Positions 1 to 8,423 of a stretch of 64,000 nt of DNA are shown piece by piece; the first letter of the stretch is position 1; the number at the start of each line of letters is the position of its first letter. The notes beneath the pieces are model-generated. The model made no database searches. It had not been told where the DNA came from and saw only the letters and a program-made list of their open reading frames with translations. This stretch comes from Rhodoplanes sp. (GTDB lineage Bacteria; Pseudomonadota; Alphaproteobacteria; Rhizobiales; Xanthobacteraceae), in the NCBI RefSeq assembly GCF_013377085.1, contig NZ_JACAAX010000038.1:1-64000 (forward strand). The letters run 5' to 3'. The position numbers and the translations under genes are program-made.

Positions 1-84
1 GACCCCCATGAACCCGCCGATCATCAACGAGGCGCCGTCGGGAATCTTCGCGACGACCTCCTCGATGGCGGTAACCTTGGACAT
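1..84 (-). CDS. CoA-transferase subunit A, N-terminal fragment (cut by window edge)
   Basis: Only the first 28 codons are in the window; the rest lies to the left. The visible peptide begins MSKVTAIEEVVAKIPDGASL and reaches a GGFMGV segment, which matches the start of the alpha subunit of family I CoA-transferases. GGFMG is closer to the AtoD (acetate/acetoacetate CoA-transferase) type than to the GGFGLCG form of succinyl-CoA:3-ketoacid transferases. The start is supported by an AGGAAAGGG ribosome-binding site about 6 bases upstream. By family knowledge it would pair with a beta subunit to move CoA between acyl groups. The exact substrate cannot be told from this fragment. Confidence 0.75.
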   Translation of the reverse strand, partial: MSKVTAIEEVVAKIPDGASLMIGGFMGV

Positions 85-1121
85 GTCACATCCCTTTCCT
101 AAAGACTTCGAGCGCGTGAACACGTCACTTGATCTGCGGCTCCGGCCATCCAATGCCACCCGGCGTCATGCGGCGCAGACGATGGCCCCCGTGGACGAAC
201 CGCGAGATGGTGCAACCCTGGCGAAGCCGGGATATCCGGGATTATCGAAACGACGACCCGATGGCAGGGCACTGCCCTTCCAGCGAGCCGCTCCTGCGAG
301 ATAACGCATTCCCATGATGAGAACTGTGTAGAATTGCTCACGGCCACGCCGCCAGGCGCGGCCCCGGCCGCAGCGACACGGTGCGAATGTCGGTCGCGCG
401 GCTCGCGCACGGCTTGACCTTCGCGCTCAAAGGTTTTTGCCTGCTGCGCGTAGGCGATGGAATGGTGGACGAGGGCCGCCCAGATTGTTTCCGCGATCTT
501 CCCAAACGCGCGCCTTCTTTCCCGACGTTCGGCAGGGCATTGATATGCGGATAGTCGTGCAGATCGCCGCGCGGAGTAATCCCTAAAAGGGCACAAGCTC
601 GGCGGGCAGCGTCGGATGATCGTCCACGGGGCAACCGACCAAGCGCCACCTCGGACTCCGCACCGCCATGCAGTTCCGCCTATCGTGCGAATGCCGCCCG
701 ACCAAGGCCCCCGCGATCGTCAAGCGCGGGATCGAGCGCCGAAAACCTCAACGCAGGGCGATTCGTGCCTGTCACCGTGGAGATAAACCTTACGGGGAAA
801 TCCGATCCGACCCCCACGAGCGATTAGTTGTTGGTCCATTTCGTTGGCGCTGCGTCGCGGCGGCCAAATGGCCCTAACTGGACTCAAAGAGACGGCATTC
901 GACCGCTGCTATAGTGACCGGAATTCAAAACACTTTTAAGTGGCTCTGTGAGCAATTCGGCACAGTCAAGGGCTTTCTTAGAGCACATGCCTTCAATTTC
1001 GACGGGTGAAATTCCGTTCTATTCGATGGGTGAATGTTCGCGCTGTCTGTCCCAGAGGGCCCCACTTTGCCGAGCCGCCACAGGGCCCGACAGACCCTCT
1101 ACCGATGGGGAGGAAGAGAAC
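85..1121. other. Gene-poor stretch without a convincing gene
   Basis: Several short reading frames exist on both strands, but none has a recognisable domain or a good ribosome-binding site. The first 200 bases should hold the promoter of the leftward CoA-transferase gene. A perfect small inverted repeat, GGCAG-N4-CTGCC, lies at 263-276 and another, CACTT-TT-AAGTG, at 931-942. The frames at 338-649 and 99-596 (minus strand) could be decayed coding sequence, but I cannot assign them. Confidence 0.4.
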
Positions 1122-1256
1122 ATGCCTGGTTACATGCTCCTGATCATGGGCGTCAATGCCACGGCCGGCGCGTTCATTCTGTTTCTTGTCGCACACCTCC
1201 TTGTTCGTGAGAACGGATCGGGCGACAAAGTGAGAAAGAAACAACAGCACTGGTAG
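1122..1256 (+). CDS. Small single-pass membrane protein, 44 aa, unknown function
   Basis: I do not recognise the family. The 44-residue product starts MPGYMLLIMGVNATAGAF and has one hydrophobic segment (about residues 4-28), followed by a short charged tail (RENGSGDKVRKKQQHW), so it should sit in the inner membrane with the basic tail in the cytoplasm. The start is chosen for the strong GGGGAGGAAGAG ribosome-binding site just upstream. A longer frame opens at 948 but its extra N-terminus looks non-coding. It stands alone in a gene-poor region, and nothing around it hints at a role. Confidence 0.5.
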   Translation: MPGYMLLIMGVNATAGAFILFLVAHLLVRENGSGDKVRKKQQHW

Positions 1257-1828
1257 CAGCTTGGTCGTTGGGGTCAGCGGGCGGATGGATCTGGAAGGCC
1301 ACACAGCGATTCCGGCGCACTTTTTGGTGTGTCTGAATTTCGGCCGGTCTTGAGTGGCTGCGACGTTCCGCGTCGGTTCAAGCCGTCGCGGAAGGGATCC
1401 GGACCTTTCGAGACTTGTGCAGCATGAACTGAGAGAGAAGGCGCCGATCGCGGCGCCTCAAATCCGGGACAGCTATGACCACCGCGACGCCGTTCGAAAT
1501 GCCCGCCGATATGCGAAAGATGATACCTTCGCATTCTGGAGGGAGTGGAAGCCCCCCATCTCGTGTTGGCGCCGGCAGGTCGCAGACGGCCATGAGGTCC
1601 GAGTGGGCGCCGCCCTTATTATGCCGCTGCAGATAACACGTCACGATCCTGACACTCCCCGCCGGACGAGATGCGACGGGCGATCGGGCGGCGGCCCCCG
1701 GCAGCATTGGTGCGGTGGGCGGAACACAGGTCCCGAACTGCGTCGCTTTGGGACCTATTTGGAACCTTTTGAATGCAGAAATCCTGTGTGGCGCCCACCC
1801 TCTACCAGGCTAACTTATTGTTTTTGCG
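1257..1828. other. Intergenic stretch, nothing recognised
   Basis: About 570 bases between the small membrane protein and the tRNA gene. Open frames on both strands lack domains and start signals. The last part, nearest the tRNA, is the most AT-rich. No integrase or attachment-site repeat was seen. Confidence 0.4.
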
Positions 1829-1914
1829 TGGTGCCCCTGGCCGGACTCGAACCAGCACGGTCTTGCAACCACCTGATTTTGAGTCAGGCGCGTCTACCAT
1901 TCCGCCACAGGGGC
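1829..1914 (-). tRNA. tRNA-Leu (anticodon CAA)
   Basis: Read on the minus strand, the acceptor stem GCCCCUG (5', ending at 1914) pairs with CAGGGGC near the 3' end, followed by discriminator A and an encoded CCA (1829-1831). The anticodon stem CCUGA/UCAGG holds the loop CUCAAAA, giving anticodon CAA. The T arm carries GGUUCGAGUCC, and there is a long class II variable arm (GUGGUUGCAAGACCGU) as expected for leucine. The gene is 86 nt including CCA and reads the UUG codon. Confidence 0.95.
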
Positions 1915-2154
1915 CCGGGCAGAATATAGGGGCCCGGCGGCGCCGAGGGAATCGGATTTTGCGGCGCGCGGGACGGAACCGCGGGGCGCCGGCGGACGGC
2001 CTCGGCGGCGGGGGGCCGGCTGAAGGAACGCCAGACACGCAATGCTGGCGCCCCGACGGGCCGTCGCGGCCCGACGCCGCCCGCGACCGCCGTCCCAGCC
2101 CGCGCTATCATCGGGCACGGTCGCCGTCCCGGCAGCCCACCCCGAGGCCGTCCC

Positions 2155-2715
2155 ATGAAACCTGTCGCCAAGTCGGATTTTCCGGTGACGGATGTCCGCC
2201 GCTTCCTCGAGCCCGGGCCGATCGTGCTCGTCTCCTCAGCCTGGCAGGGCGAGACCAACATCATGACCATGGGCTGGCACATGGTTATGGGGTTCGAGCC
2301 CTCGCTGGTCGGCTGCTACATCTGGAGCGAGCACCACTCCCAGGCGCTGATCCGCAAGAGCAAGGCCTGCGTCATCAACGTGCCGACCGTCGATCTCGCC
2401 GACATCGTCGTCGACATCGGCAACTGCTCGGGCCGCGACGTCGACAAGTTCGAACGCTTCGGCCTGACGCCGCAGCCCGGCACCATGGTGTCGGCGCCGC
2501 TGATCGCCGAATGCTGGGCCTCGTTCGAATGCCGGCTCGCCGACGCGAGCCTGATCAAGAAATACAACCTGTTCGTCTTCGAGGTCGTCAAGGGCCATGC
2601 CGCCAAGGCCAAGCGCGCCCCGCGCACGCTGCACTATCGCGGCGACGGCGAGTTCATGATCGCCGGCGAGACGACGCGGCGCTGGCGCCGCCGGTTCCGG
2701 CCCGACATGCTGTGA
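2155..2715 (+). CDS. Flavin reductase-like (FMN-binding) domain protein
   Basis: The 186-residue protein fits the flavin reductase-like split-barrel family in length and pattern. The segment MGWHMVMGFEPSLVGCYI corresponds to the conserved strand that contacts FMN, and SKACVINVP is the typical second core strand. Members reduce free FMN for partner oxygenases or simply bind flavin; no partner oxygenase lies next door, so the in vivo role is open. It has no signal peptide and should be cytoplasmic. It is a single gene convergent with the secreted protein that follows. The C-terminus is basic (RRWRRRFRPDML). Confidence 0.8.
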   Translation: MKPVAKSDFPVTDVRRFLEPGPIVLVSSAWQGETNIMTMGWHMVMGFEPSLVGCYIWSEHHSQALIRKSKACVINVPTVDLADIVVDIGNCSGRDVDKFERFGLTPQPGTMVSAPLIAECWASFECRLADASLIKKYNLFVFEVVKGHAAKAKRAPRTLHYRGDGEFMIAGETTRRWRRRFRPDML

Positions 2716-2754
2716 GAACGAAAGCCGCGCGAGACCGCCCCGCCGTAATCGCGC

Positions 2755-3231
2755 TCAGCGCCGCTTCAGCGTGTAGATGACGTCGTCATACGCGAACAGC
2801 GCGGTGTTGCGATCGCGGAAGTGGTAGGTGAAATGGCCGCCGGCGCAGTCGACGTCGACGCTCGGTACGTCGGCGCGGTTGAGCCCGAACTCGCGGGCGA
2901 TGCGATCCTGGCTGCCGTCGGGCAGCGAGCCGCGGAACAGCGCGTCGGTCGGGTAGGTTCCGGTCTGGTAGAGGGCACGCTTGCAGGCGAGGCCCTGGTG
3001 CTTGGAGACGATGGCGCCGTCCTCGAAGGTGATCTCGGTCTCGACCAGCTTGCGGCCCTGCTCGGTGAGGCCGTTGCGCTCCTTCGACCGCACCCACGGG
3101 CCCGGCACCGCCTCGGTGATGTGCCACTTGCCGATCAGCCCGTTCTCGGCCGCCCCGGCCGGGCCGATCGTCACCGGACCGACCGCGAACAATGCGACCG
3201 CCACCAGCGCCAGCCTCCCGTTTGCCGTCAT
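2755..3231 (-). CDS. Secreted protein of unknown function, 158 aa
   Basis: I do not recognise the family. The protein starts MTANGRLALVAVALFAVGPV and has a Sec signal peptide of about 27 residues ending in GAA, so it should be periplasmic. The mature part begins GLIGKWHITEAVPGPW, which resembles the first strand of small lipocalin-like barrels (GxW), and it contains two cysteines (in LACKRA and VDCAG) that could form a disulfide. The ATG at 3231 gives the best signal peptide; longer upstream frames on this strand are low-complexity and implausible. Confidence 0.6.
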   Translation of the reverse strand: MTANGRLALVAVALFAVGPVTIGPAGAAENGLIGKWHITEAVPGPWVRSKERNGLTEQGRKLVETEITFEDGAIVSKHQGLACKRALYQTGTYPTDALFRGSLPDGSQDRIAREFGLNRADVPSVDVDCAGGHFTYHFRDRNTALFAYDDVIYTLKRR

Positions 3232-3466
3232 GCGCCTCGGTTCCCCTTCTCGAACGCCCCGGCCCCGGAAAGAAAACGGAAGCACGGCAAAATTACGAAC
3301 GGTCGCCGCCGCGCCCTCGGCGGGGCGCCCGGCCCCATCGGCGGGCGCCGCCCCGGAAGCCGGCGTTAACCGTTCCTTAAGACGATGCCTCGCCTTTGCC
3401 CAGAGTGGGTCGAACGCCTGCCCGGATCTTTTGGCAGAAAGACCGCGAACCACACGACGGCAACCG

Positions 3467-3763
3467 ATGACACGCTCGATCACAGAACCCTGCGGCTTCA
3501 CCATCCACCGCGAGCCCCGTATCCGGCGCCGGCGCACCGCCGTGCTGGCCCAACTGGTCGCGACCGTGGCGCTGGTTCTGTCGATCGCCATCCTGATCGC
3601 CGCCGTGACCCTGCAGATCGCCGAAGCGGCGCCCCTCGGGCCTCCCGCCGCATCGGGCGGCGGCCTGCCGATCGCCGGCGCGGTCAGCCTCGGGCTCGTC
3701 GTCCTCGGCGGCCTGACGGTGCTGATCACCGGCATCGGCGCCCAGGTGCGCCCGCGCGACTGA
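3467..3763 (+). CDS. Small two-helix membrane protein of unknown function, 98 aa
   Basis: The product starts MTRSITEPCGFTIHREPRIR, followed by a basic RRRR stretch and two hydrophobic segments (about residues 27-52 and 68-90), so it is probably an inner-membrane protein with a basic cytoplasmic N-terminus. No family is recognised. There is no strong ribosome-binding site before the ATG at 3467; the frame is open upstream to 2981 but that part is the antisense of the neighbouring gene. It is a plausible but not certain gene. Confidence 0.45.
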   Translation: MTRSITEPCGFTIHREPRIRRRRTAVLAQLVATVALVLSIAILIAAVTLQIAEAAPLGPPAASGGGLPIAGAVSLGLVVLGGLTVLITGIGAQVRPRD

Positions 3764-3820
3764 GGCGCTACAGATACGGCGGTAGCGCTGCGGCCAGGAG
3801 CGCCCTCCACGAGGTTCGCC

Positions 3821-4330
3821 ATGCCCCTGTCGACGAGACCCGTCCGGTTCGGCTTTCTGGCGGCTGTGCTGTCGATGGCCTCGCTGTCGTTGGTGGCGAC
3901 CGCGGCCGAAGCCGGCTGGTCGGCCCGCAAGGGCGGCGGTCTCGGCACGCTCGTCTCGACGACGACGCCGGCGGGCGACGAGTTCTTCCTGTTCTGCAGC
4001 AAGACGGGGCTCGGCCTCGGCCTGGTGGCGCGGGTCTCGACGCGGCCCGGCGGCCCGAGCGACCTCACCCAGTTGCCGGTCACGGTGGCGCTCGACGACA
4101 AGCCCGCCGTCGCCCTGACGGTCGAGGGATTCGACGGTGCCTGGGTCGGCACCGATGCGACGGCGACTGCGGTCGCCCGCGACATCCCGGCCGCCACCGC
4201 CGTGACGGTGACGATCGCGCCGAGCCATGCCGAGGGCTTCGAAGCCGCCCGCCAGGTCTTCGTGCCGGGCGGCGGCCTCGCCGCGGCCACCGCAAAGGCC
4301 GGCTTTCCGGCGCGCTGCCGGGTGAAGTGA
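3821..4330 (+). CDS. Secreted protein of unknown function, 169 aa
   Basis: A signal peptide of about 31 residues (FLAAVLSMASLSLVATAAEA) predicts export. The mature part is rich in Gly, Ala, Thr and Val with alternating hydrophobic strands, suggesting a small beta-rich periplasmic protein, and two cysteines (FLFCSK and the final RCRVK) could pair. I know of no function. A GC-rich hairpin at 4399-4431 downstream may end its transcript. It follows the small membrane gene on the same strand with a 57-base gap. Confidence 0.6.
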   Translation: MPLSTRPVRFGFLAAVLSMASLSLVATAAEAGWSARKGGGLGTLVSTTTPAGDEFFLFCSKTGLGLGLVARVSTRPGGPSDLTQLPVTVALDDKPAVALTVEGFDGAWVGTDATATAVARDIPAATAVTVTIAPSHAEGFEAARQVFVPGGGLAAATAKAGFPARCRVK

Positions 4331-4398
4331 CGTCGACGCCGACCTCGCTCGGCAACGACCACCAGCCGATCCCGCCCGCCGGCCGCCCGATATCGAAA

Positions 4399-4431
4399 CG
4401 GGCCCGGCACCGTTGGTCGGCGCCGGGCCCG
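4399..4431. terminator. Shared terminator hairpin between convergent genes
   Basis: A perfect 10-bp stem (CGGGCCCGGC at 4399-4408 with GCCGGGCCCG at 4422-4431) lies between the convergent secreted-protein gene and the MFS transporter gene. On the minus strand it is followed by a weak T-rich run (TTTCGATAT). It fits a bidirectional terminator. Confidence 0.45.
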
Positions 4432-4460
4432 CGACATGGACCGAGACAGCGATCCCGCGC

Positions 4461-5792
4461 CTACCGCTCCAGGACCGAACGCTCCGGATCGATCAGGAAC
4501 GCCCAGATGATCGCCGCGGCGACCAGCACGCCGGAGGTGATGTAGAACGGGGCGATCCAGTAGCCGTTCTGGGCCAGCGCACCGAACACGATCGGGGACA
4601 GCGAGCCGCCGCCCTGCCCCACCATGTTCATGACCCCCGACACCGTCCCGCTGAACCCGCCCGAGATGTCCATGGCGACCGCCCAGGCCGGGGCGAGAAC
4701 GAAGGTCAGGAAGAAGATCGAGAGCGCGAGGAACAGGACGACCACGGCCGGCTGATCGCTCAGGCCGGCCGGGATCATGAACACGGCCGCGCCCAGCATG
4801 GCCATGATGCAGACGGCGCGCCGCGACCATTTCAGGTTCTTGGTGCGCCGATAGACCGTGTCGGTCAGGACGCCGCCCATCAACGAGCCGATCGCCCCCG
4901 CCGCCAGCGGCAGCGACGCCATGACGCCCATCGCCTTGAGCGAGATATGATGATGCTCGATCAGATAGGTCGGCATCCAGTAGTAGAAGAAGTAGCTCGT
5001 GTAGTTGAAGGCGATGTAGGAGGCGGCGAGGCACCACATGTTCCGCGACGTGAGGATCTTCGCCCACGGCACCGCCGGGACAGCCGGGACCGCCGACGCC
5101 GCTGCGGTTTCAGGCGTCGCATCGTGGTGGATGTGAGCGAGCTCGGCCTCGTTCACGCGTCCGTGCCGCTCGGGCCTGTCGCGATACAGGAACCACCAGG
5201 CGACGGCCCACACGATGCCGAACACGCCGAAGATGTGGAAGATCGATCGCCAGCCGAAGGCGTCCATGATGGCGACGCCGACCAGCGGCACCACCGAGGT
5301 CGCGAGCAGCGCGGCGCTGTGGGTCGCGCCGTTGACGAAGCCGCGTTCCGACTTGGGGTACCAGTGCTGCATGCCGCGCGTCGCGGTGGGCCAGGCACCG
5401 GCCTCGCCCAGTCCGAACACGAACCGGATGGCCACCAGCGAGACGAATCCGACGGCGTGCGCCGTCGCCATGGTCATGATGGACCAGAACAGCACCATCA
5501 GGGTCAGCATCAGGCGCGGCCCGTAGCGGTCTCCCAGCCAGCCGCCCGGAATGTTGCCCAGCGCGTACGCCCAGGCGAAGGCGCTGAAGACCAATCCCAT
5601 CTCGGTCTTGCTCAGCCCGAACTCCTTGATGATCGCCGGGGCCGCGATGGAGATGTTGGTGCGATCCATGAAGATGATCAGCGACATCAGGCAGATCAGA
5701 AAGCAGACGACCCAGCGATAGCGGCTCCGCTCGAGAGCGCCCGTGCCGGCGACGATGCCGGCTTTCGATTCGATCGTATCGGCCATGCCCAT
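4461..5792 (-). CDS. MFS transporter, anion:cation symporter (ACS) type
   Basis: The 443-residue protein has 12 predicted membrane segments and the MFS motif A as GWLGDRYGPR between helices 2 and 3. The N-terminal FMDRTNISIAAPAI segment is typical of the ACS family, which takes up organic anions such as hexuronates, glucarate, galactonate or aromatic acids. The substrate is not fixed by sequence. It lies downstream of a cupin gene on the same strand, and a LysR gene is divergent from both, so the three probably form a small catabolic locus. ATG codons at 5792 and 5786 are both possible starts. Confidence 0.85.
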   Translation of the reverse strand: MGMADTIESKAGIVAGTGALERSRYRWVVCFLICLMSLIIFMDRTNISIAAPAIIKEFGLSKTEMGLVFSAFAWAYALGNIPGGWLGDRYGPRLMLTLMVLFWSIMTMATAHAVGFVSLVAIRFVFGLGEAGAWPTATRGMQHWYPKSERGFVNGATHSAALLATSVVPLVGVAIMDAFGWRSIFHIFGVFGIVWAVAWWFLYRDRPERHGRVNEAELAHIHHDATPETAAASAVPAVPAVPWAKILTSRNMWCLAASYIAFNYTSYFFYYWMPTYLIEHHHISLKAMGVMASLPLAAGAIGSLMGGVLTDTVYRRTKNLKWSRRAVCIMAMLGAAVFMIPAGLSDQPAVVVLFLALSIFFLTFVLAPAWAVAMDISGGFSGTVSGVMNMVGQGGGSLSPIVFGALAQNGYWIAPFYITSGVLVAAAIIWAFLIDPERSVLER

Positions 5793-5891
5793 GACTGTGC
5801 CTCGTTCCGCACGTTTCGAGTCTCGGCCGCTCCGGCGACGCGGTGGCGAAGCCGGGGCGGCAAGACCGGTGACGCGACCTCGGCGGTCGCC

Positions 5892-6338
5892 TCACCAGGG
5901 ATTTTTCTCCTTGTAGGCATCGGTCATTTCGTCGAAGCGGGCGTGGTGCTGCTCCCACGCCTCCTTCGAACCGGGCGCCCAGCTATGGTCGAACACGCTG
6001 TGGCCGGGGACCCGGACCTTGAACTGGTAGATCGCCCCGTCACCCTCGACGATCATCTCGTGCATGAGATAGGCGGGGATGTGATAGACGTCGCCCGGCT
6101 TCAGCACGCACCATTCGCCGCCTTCCTCGCGCATCCGGAAGGTTCCCTCGGTGACGATCAGGAACTGCTCCTCGGGATGATTGTGCATCCGGGCGCCGTT
6201 CTTTCCATCGCCGCGGTCGCCGCGATAATCGATCTTCTGCAGGAGGATCTGGTTTCCTGTGATGGTCCTGCCCCTCGCCGTCGAGTGGCTGGGCGTGATC
6301 ATCGTCTCGGCGATCTTGTCCCATTCATAGTGCGGCAT
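5892..6338 (-). CDS. Cupin-domain protein
   Basis: The 148-residue single-domain cupin carries the first metal-binding motif as MHNHPEEQFLIVTEG (HxHxxxE) and the second as PAYLMHEM. The PGDVYHIPA turn is typical of the barrel. It could be a sugar-acid isomerase, a dioxygenase-like enzyme or a binding protein; the sequence does not decide. It lies 99 bases upstream of the ACS transporter on the same strand and is divergent from a LysR regulator, which suggests co-regulated use of an organic anion. The ATG at 6338 gives a full-length cupin. Confidence 0.8.
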   Translation of the reverse strand: MPHYEWDKIAETMITPSHSTARGRTITGNQILLQKIDYRGDRGDGKNGARMHNHPEEQFLIVTEGTFRMREEGGEWCVLKPGDVYHIPAYLMHEMIVEGDGAIYQFKVRVPGHSVFDHSWAPGSKEAWEQHHARFDEMTDAYKEKNPW

Positions 6339-6847
6339 GTCGTTCGTCCTGAATCGGCACGGCCACGGATCGACCCGCGTGAAAACGACGGCGCCGACCC
6401 GGACCTGGTGAGGTCGTCGGGTTTCTGGTGGACAGCTTTCTGGCAGTGACGGCGCGGGGAGGTGCCGATCCATGGCTCGGCGGCTCGCCCGCTGCAACGA
6501 TCCGCATCTCGAATCGAGGCGCGTGACCCAGCGGACGACGGCGACATGGACCGACCAGCACCGACATCGAGACGTCCGCAGAGTGCGACCGGGAGCTATA
6601 TTGTCCAATCATATTGGAGGATACCGCCCATAAGGCGGGACAATGTCCGCTGTTTCCCCAAGTCCGCGGCTTCACGCGCGAGCGTCGTCGCGCCGGCCGC
6701 CGGTTGCGGAACCCGCCCGGTCCGGTGGCGGGCTCCACGACCGATCGGTGCCCGGCGCCGCCGCAACCCTGGCAAAGCGTCCGTGCGCATGTCCTTTCAG
6801 GCGTGCCTGCCCTAGGCTCGCGCCGTGCCGTTGCTGCGGGGGCAATC
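6339..6847. other. Divergent control region between cupin and lysR genes
   Basis: About 500 bases between two divergent genes. It contains the LysR-type palindrome at 6604-6618 and presumably both promoters. No gene was recognised inside it, although the lysR frame is open upstream of the chosen start. Confidence 0.55.
6604..6618. promoter_or_regulatory. Probable LysR operator
   Basis: TCCAATCATATTGGA is a perfect inverted repeat (TCCAAT-CAT-ATTGGA). A second palindrome, ATTG-TC-CAAT (6600-6609), overlaps it. The site sits between the divergent cupin-transporter genes and the lysR gene, where a LysR regulator usually binds, and has the usual T...A outline of such boxes. Confidence 0.6.
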
Positions 6848-7885
6848 GTGGACTCGATCGATCTCAAGCAGATTCGCTGCTTCGTCGCGGCCTACGAGGA
6901 GGGCAGCTTCAGCAAAGCCGCGGCACGGGAGCACTGCACCCAGCCAGGCCTCAGCCTGCACATGCAGCGGCTCGAGGCGACGCTGTCGCAGCAGTTGTTT
7001 CACCGAACGGCGCGGGGCGTGACACCGACGGTCGCGGGCCGCCAGTTCTATGCCTCGTGCACCGAGGTGCTGGACTCCATCAAGTCGGCGAAGCAGCGCA
7101 TGATGGATCTGTCCGGCAGCATTGCCGGCTCCATCCGGATCGGGCTGCCGCCCGCCCTGTTCAAGGGCGCGTTGTCCTGGATGCTGCCGGGCTACATGCA
7201 GACGCATCCTTACGTGAATGTCGCCTTGTTCGAGGGAATCGTCGGCGGCTCCTTTCCGCAGCGGGTGGTCACCGGGGACATCGAAGCCGCCGTCGTCACC
7301 ACCATCCCGAGCCATCTCGGGCTGAAGACCAGCCACTTCTTCTCCGATCAGCTCGTGCTGGTCACCAACCCTGGTCGCGGGCCAGGCCAGAAACGCAAGC
7401 AGCGGTCGCCGGTTCCGGTGCTCGCCCGCGATCTCGCCAAACGCAAGCTCGTCCTGCCATCCAAGCAGCATACGCTGCGGCAGATCATGGACGGAGTCGT
7501 TCGCCTCGGCGAAGGAGGCTCCGGGCGGATCGTCGAGATCGACGGCGTGCTGGGAAAGCTCGATCTCGTCCGCCACACCGACTGGGCCACCATCCTGCCC
7601 AGCATTGCGGTGGCCGACGAAGCGAGGCAGCAGACCCTCTATGCCGATCCGATCTGCGAGCCGGACCTCTGGCTCGAATACTTCCTGATCTATCCGACGC
7701 ACGCGGTGCTTTCGACGGCCTGCCGCGATTTCCTGCGACAACTGAAGGAGACCCTCGAGCACAACCGCCCGGCGCCGGCGCCGCGCACGGCGGCGCCCGA
7801 CGGCTCCGCCGAGACGGTCGCTCCGAAACGCGCCGCGGCGGCGCGGCCGCAGCGGCGACGCACCACAGACCCTCACCACCGGTGA
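6848..7885 (+). CDS. LysR-family transcriptional regulator
   Basis: The N-terminal winged helix-turn-helix is clear (IDLKQIRCFVAAYEEGSFSK, then AAAREHCTQPGLSLHMQRLE), followed by a LysR substrate-binding domain from about residue 90. The chosen GTG at 6848 gives 345 residues with the helix-turn-helix at the extreme N-terminus, as usual; it is preceded by GCGGGGGC. The frame is open further upstream. The C-terminal 45 residues are a low-complexity Pro/Ala/Arg tail not needed for the fold. It probably controls the divergent cupin and ACS transporter genes through the palindrome at 6604-6618. Its end overlaps the convergent DUF486 gene by 13 bases. Confidence 0.85.
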   Translation: MDSIDLKQIRCFVAAYEEGSFSKAAAREHCTQPGLSLHMQRLEATLSQQLFHRTARGVTPTVAGRQFYASCTEVLDSIKSAKQRMMDLSGSIAGSIRIGLPPALFKGALSWMLPGYMQTHPYVNVALFEGIVGGSFPQRVVTGDIEAAVVTTIPSHLGLKTSHFFSDQLVLVTNPGRGPGQKRKQRSPVPVLARDLAKRKLVLPSKQHTLRQIMDGVVRLGEGGSGRIVEIDGVLGKLDLVRHTDWATILPSIAVADEARQQTLYADPICEPDLWLEYFLIYPTHAVLSTACRDFLRQLKETLEHNRPAPAPRTAAPDGSAETVAPKRAAAARPQRRRTTDPHHR

Positions 7886-8229
7886 AAGACGAAGAACGCC
7901 CCCAGCGCCACGAAGGCGAAGCCGATCGCGTGGTTCCAGGCGAGCGGCTGGTTCAGATAGAGCCAGGAGAACGCCGCGAACACCAGGAGCGTGACCACCT
8001 CCTGGATGGTCTCGAGCTGCGCCGGCGCGTAGACGGTCGCGCCCCAGCGGTTGGCCGGCACGGCGAGGCAATACTCGACGAAGGCGAGGCCCCAACTGAT
8101 CAGCACCACTTGCCAGAGCGTCACCTCCTTGAAGCGCAGGTGCCAGTACCAGGCCGTCGTCATGAATACGTTGGAGGCGACCAGCAGGACGACCGGAAGG
8201 ACATGGGGCGAGGTGAAAAAGGACGGCAT
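7873..8229 (-). CDS. DUF486 (DMT-like) membrane protein
   Basis: The 118-residue protein has four predicted membrane helices and the DUF486 pattern, including NVFMTTAWYWHLRF, then SWGLAFVEYCLAVPANRWG and QLETIQEVVTLLVFAAFSW. The family is related to small multidrug-resistance/DMT transporters, but no function is established. The ATG at 8229 gives the usual family length; a longer frame starts at 8283. It ends inside the last codons of the convergent lysR gene. Confidence 0.8.
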   Translation of the reverse strand: MPSFFTSPHVLPVVLLVASNVFMTTAWYWHLRFKEVTLWQVVLISWGLAFVEYCLAVPANRWGATVYAPAQLETIQEVVTLLVFAAFSWLYLNQPLAWNHAIGFAFVALGAFFVFHRW

Positions 8230-8423
8230 CGGCAGCCTCGGCTTCGAGATCGGAGACCCGGCGAATCGCCCGGGCGCCCCCATCTAACCCGGAACATTTC
8301 AGATCGCTCCGGCCCGACGGACGAGGCCGCTCACGGGCCCGTTCCGGCCGCAACCGGGTCGCAATTCCTGCCTAGAGAGTCGTGGTCGATTCGACCGATC
8401 GTCGCCGCTTCCGGAGCCGCCGC

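Noticed and set aside
255-285. Sigma-54 promoter upstream of the CoA-transferase gene
   Set aside because: GG and GC elements are present around the GGCAG/CTGCC palindrome, but their spacing is one base short of the required distance.
99-649. Possible transposase or gene remnant on the minus strand
   Set aside because: Fragments look vaguely protein-like (such as KIAETIWAALVHHSIAYAQQ), but no insertion-sequence motif, inverted repeats or target duplication could be found.
2755-5067. 770-codon open frame on the minus strand
   Set aside because: Only its last 158 codons (from ATG 3231) look like a protein; the rest is the antisense of neighbouring genes in high-GC DNA with no domain.
7873-8283. 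Longer start for the DUF486 protein
   Set aside because: The extra 18 residues up to 8283 are unlike the family, which begins near the ATG at 8229.
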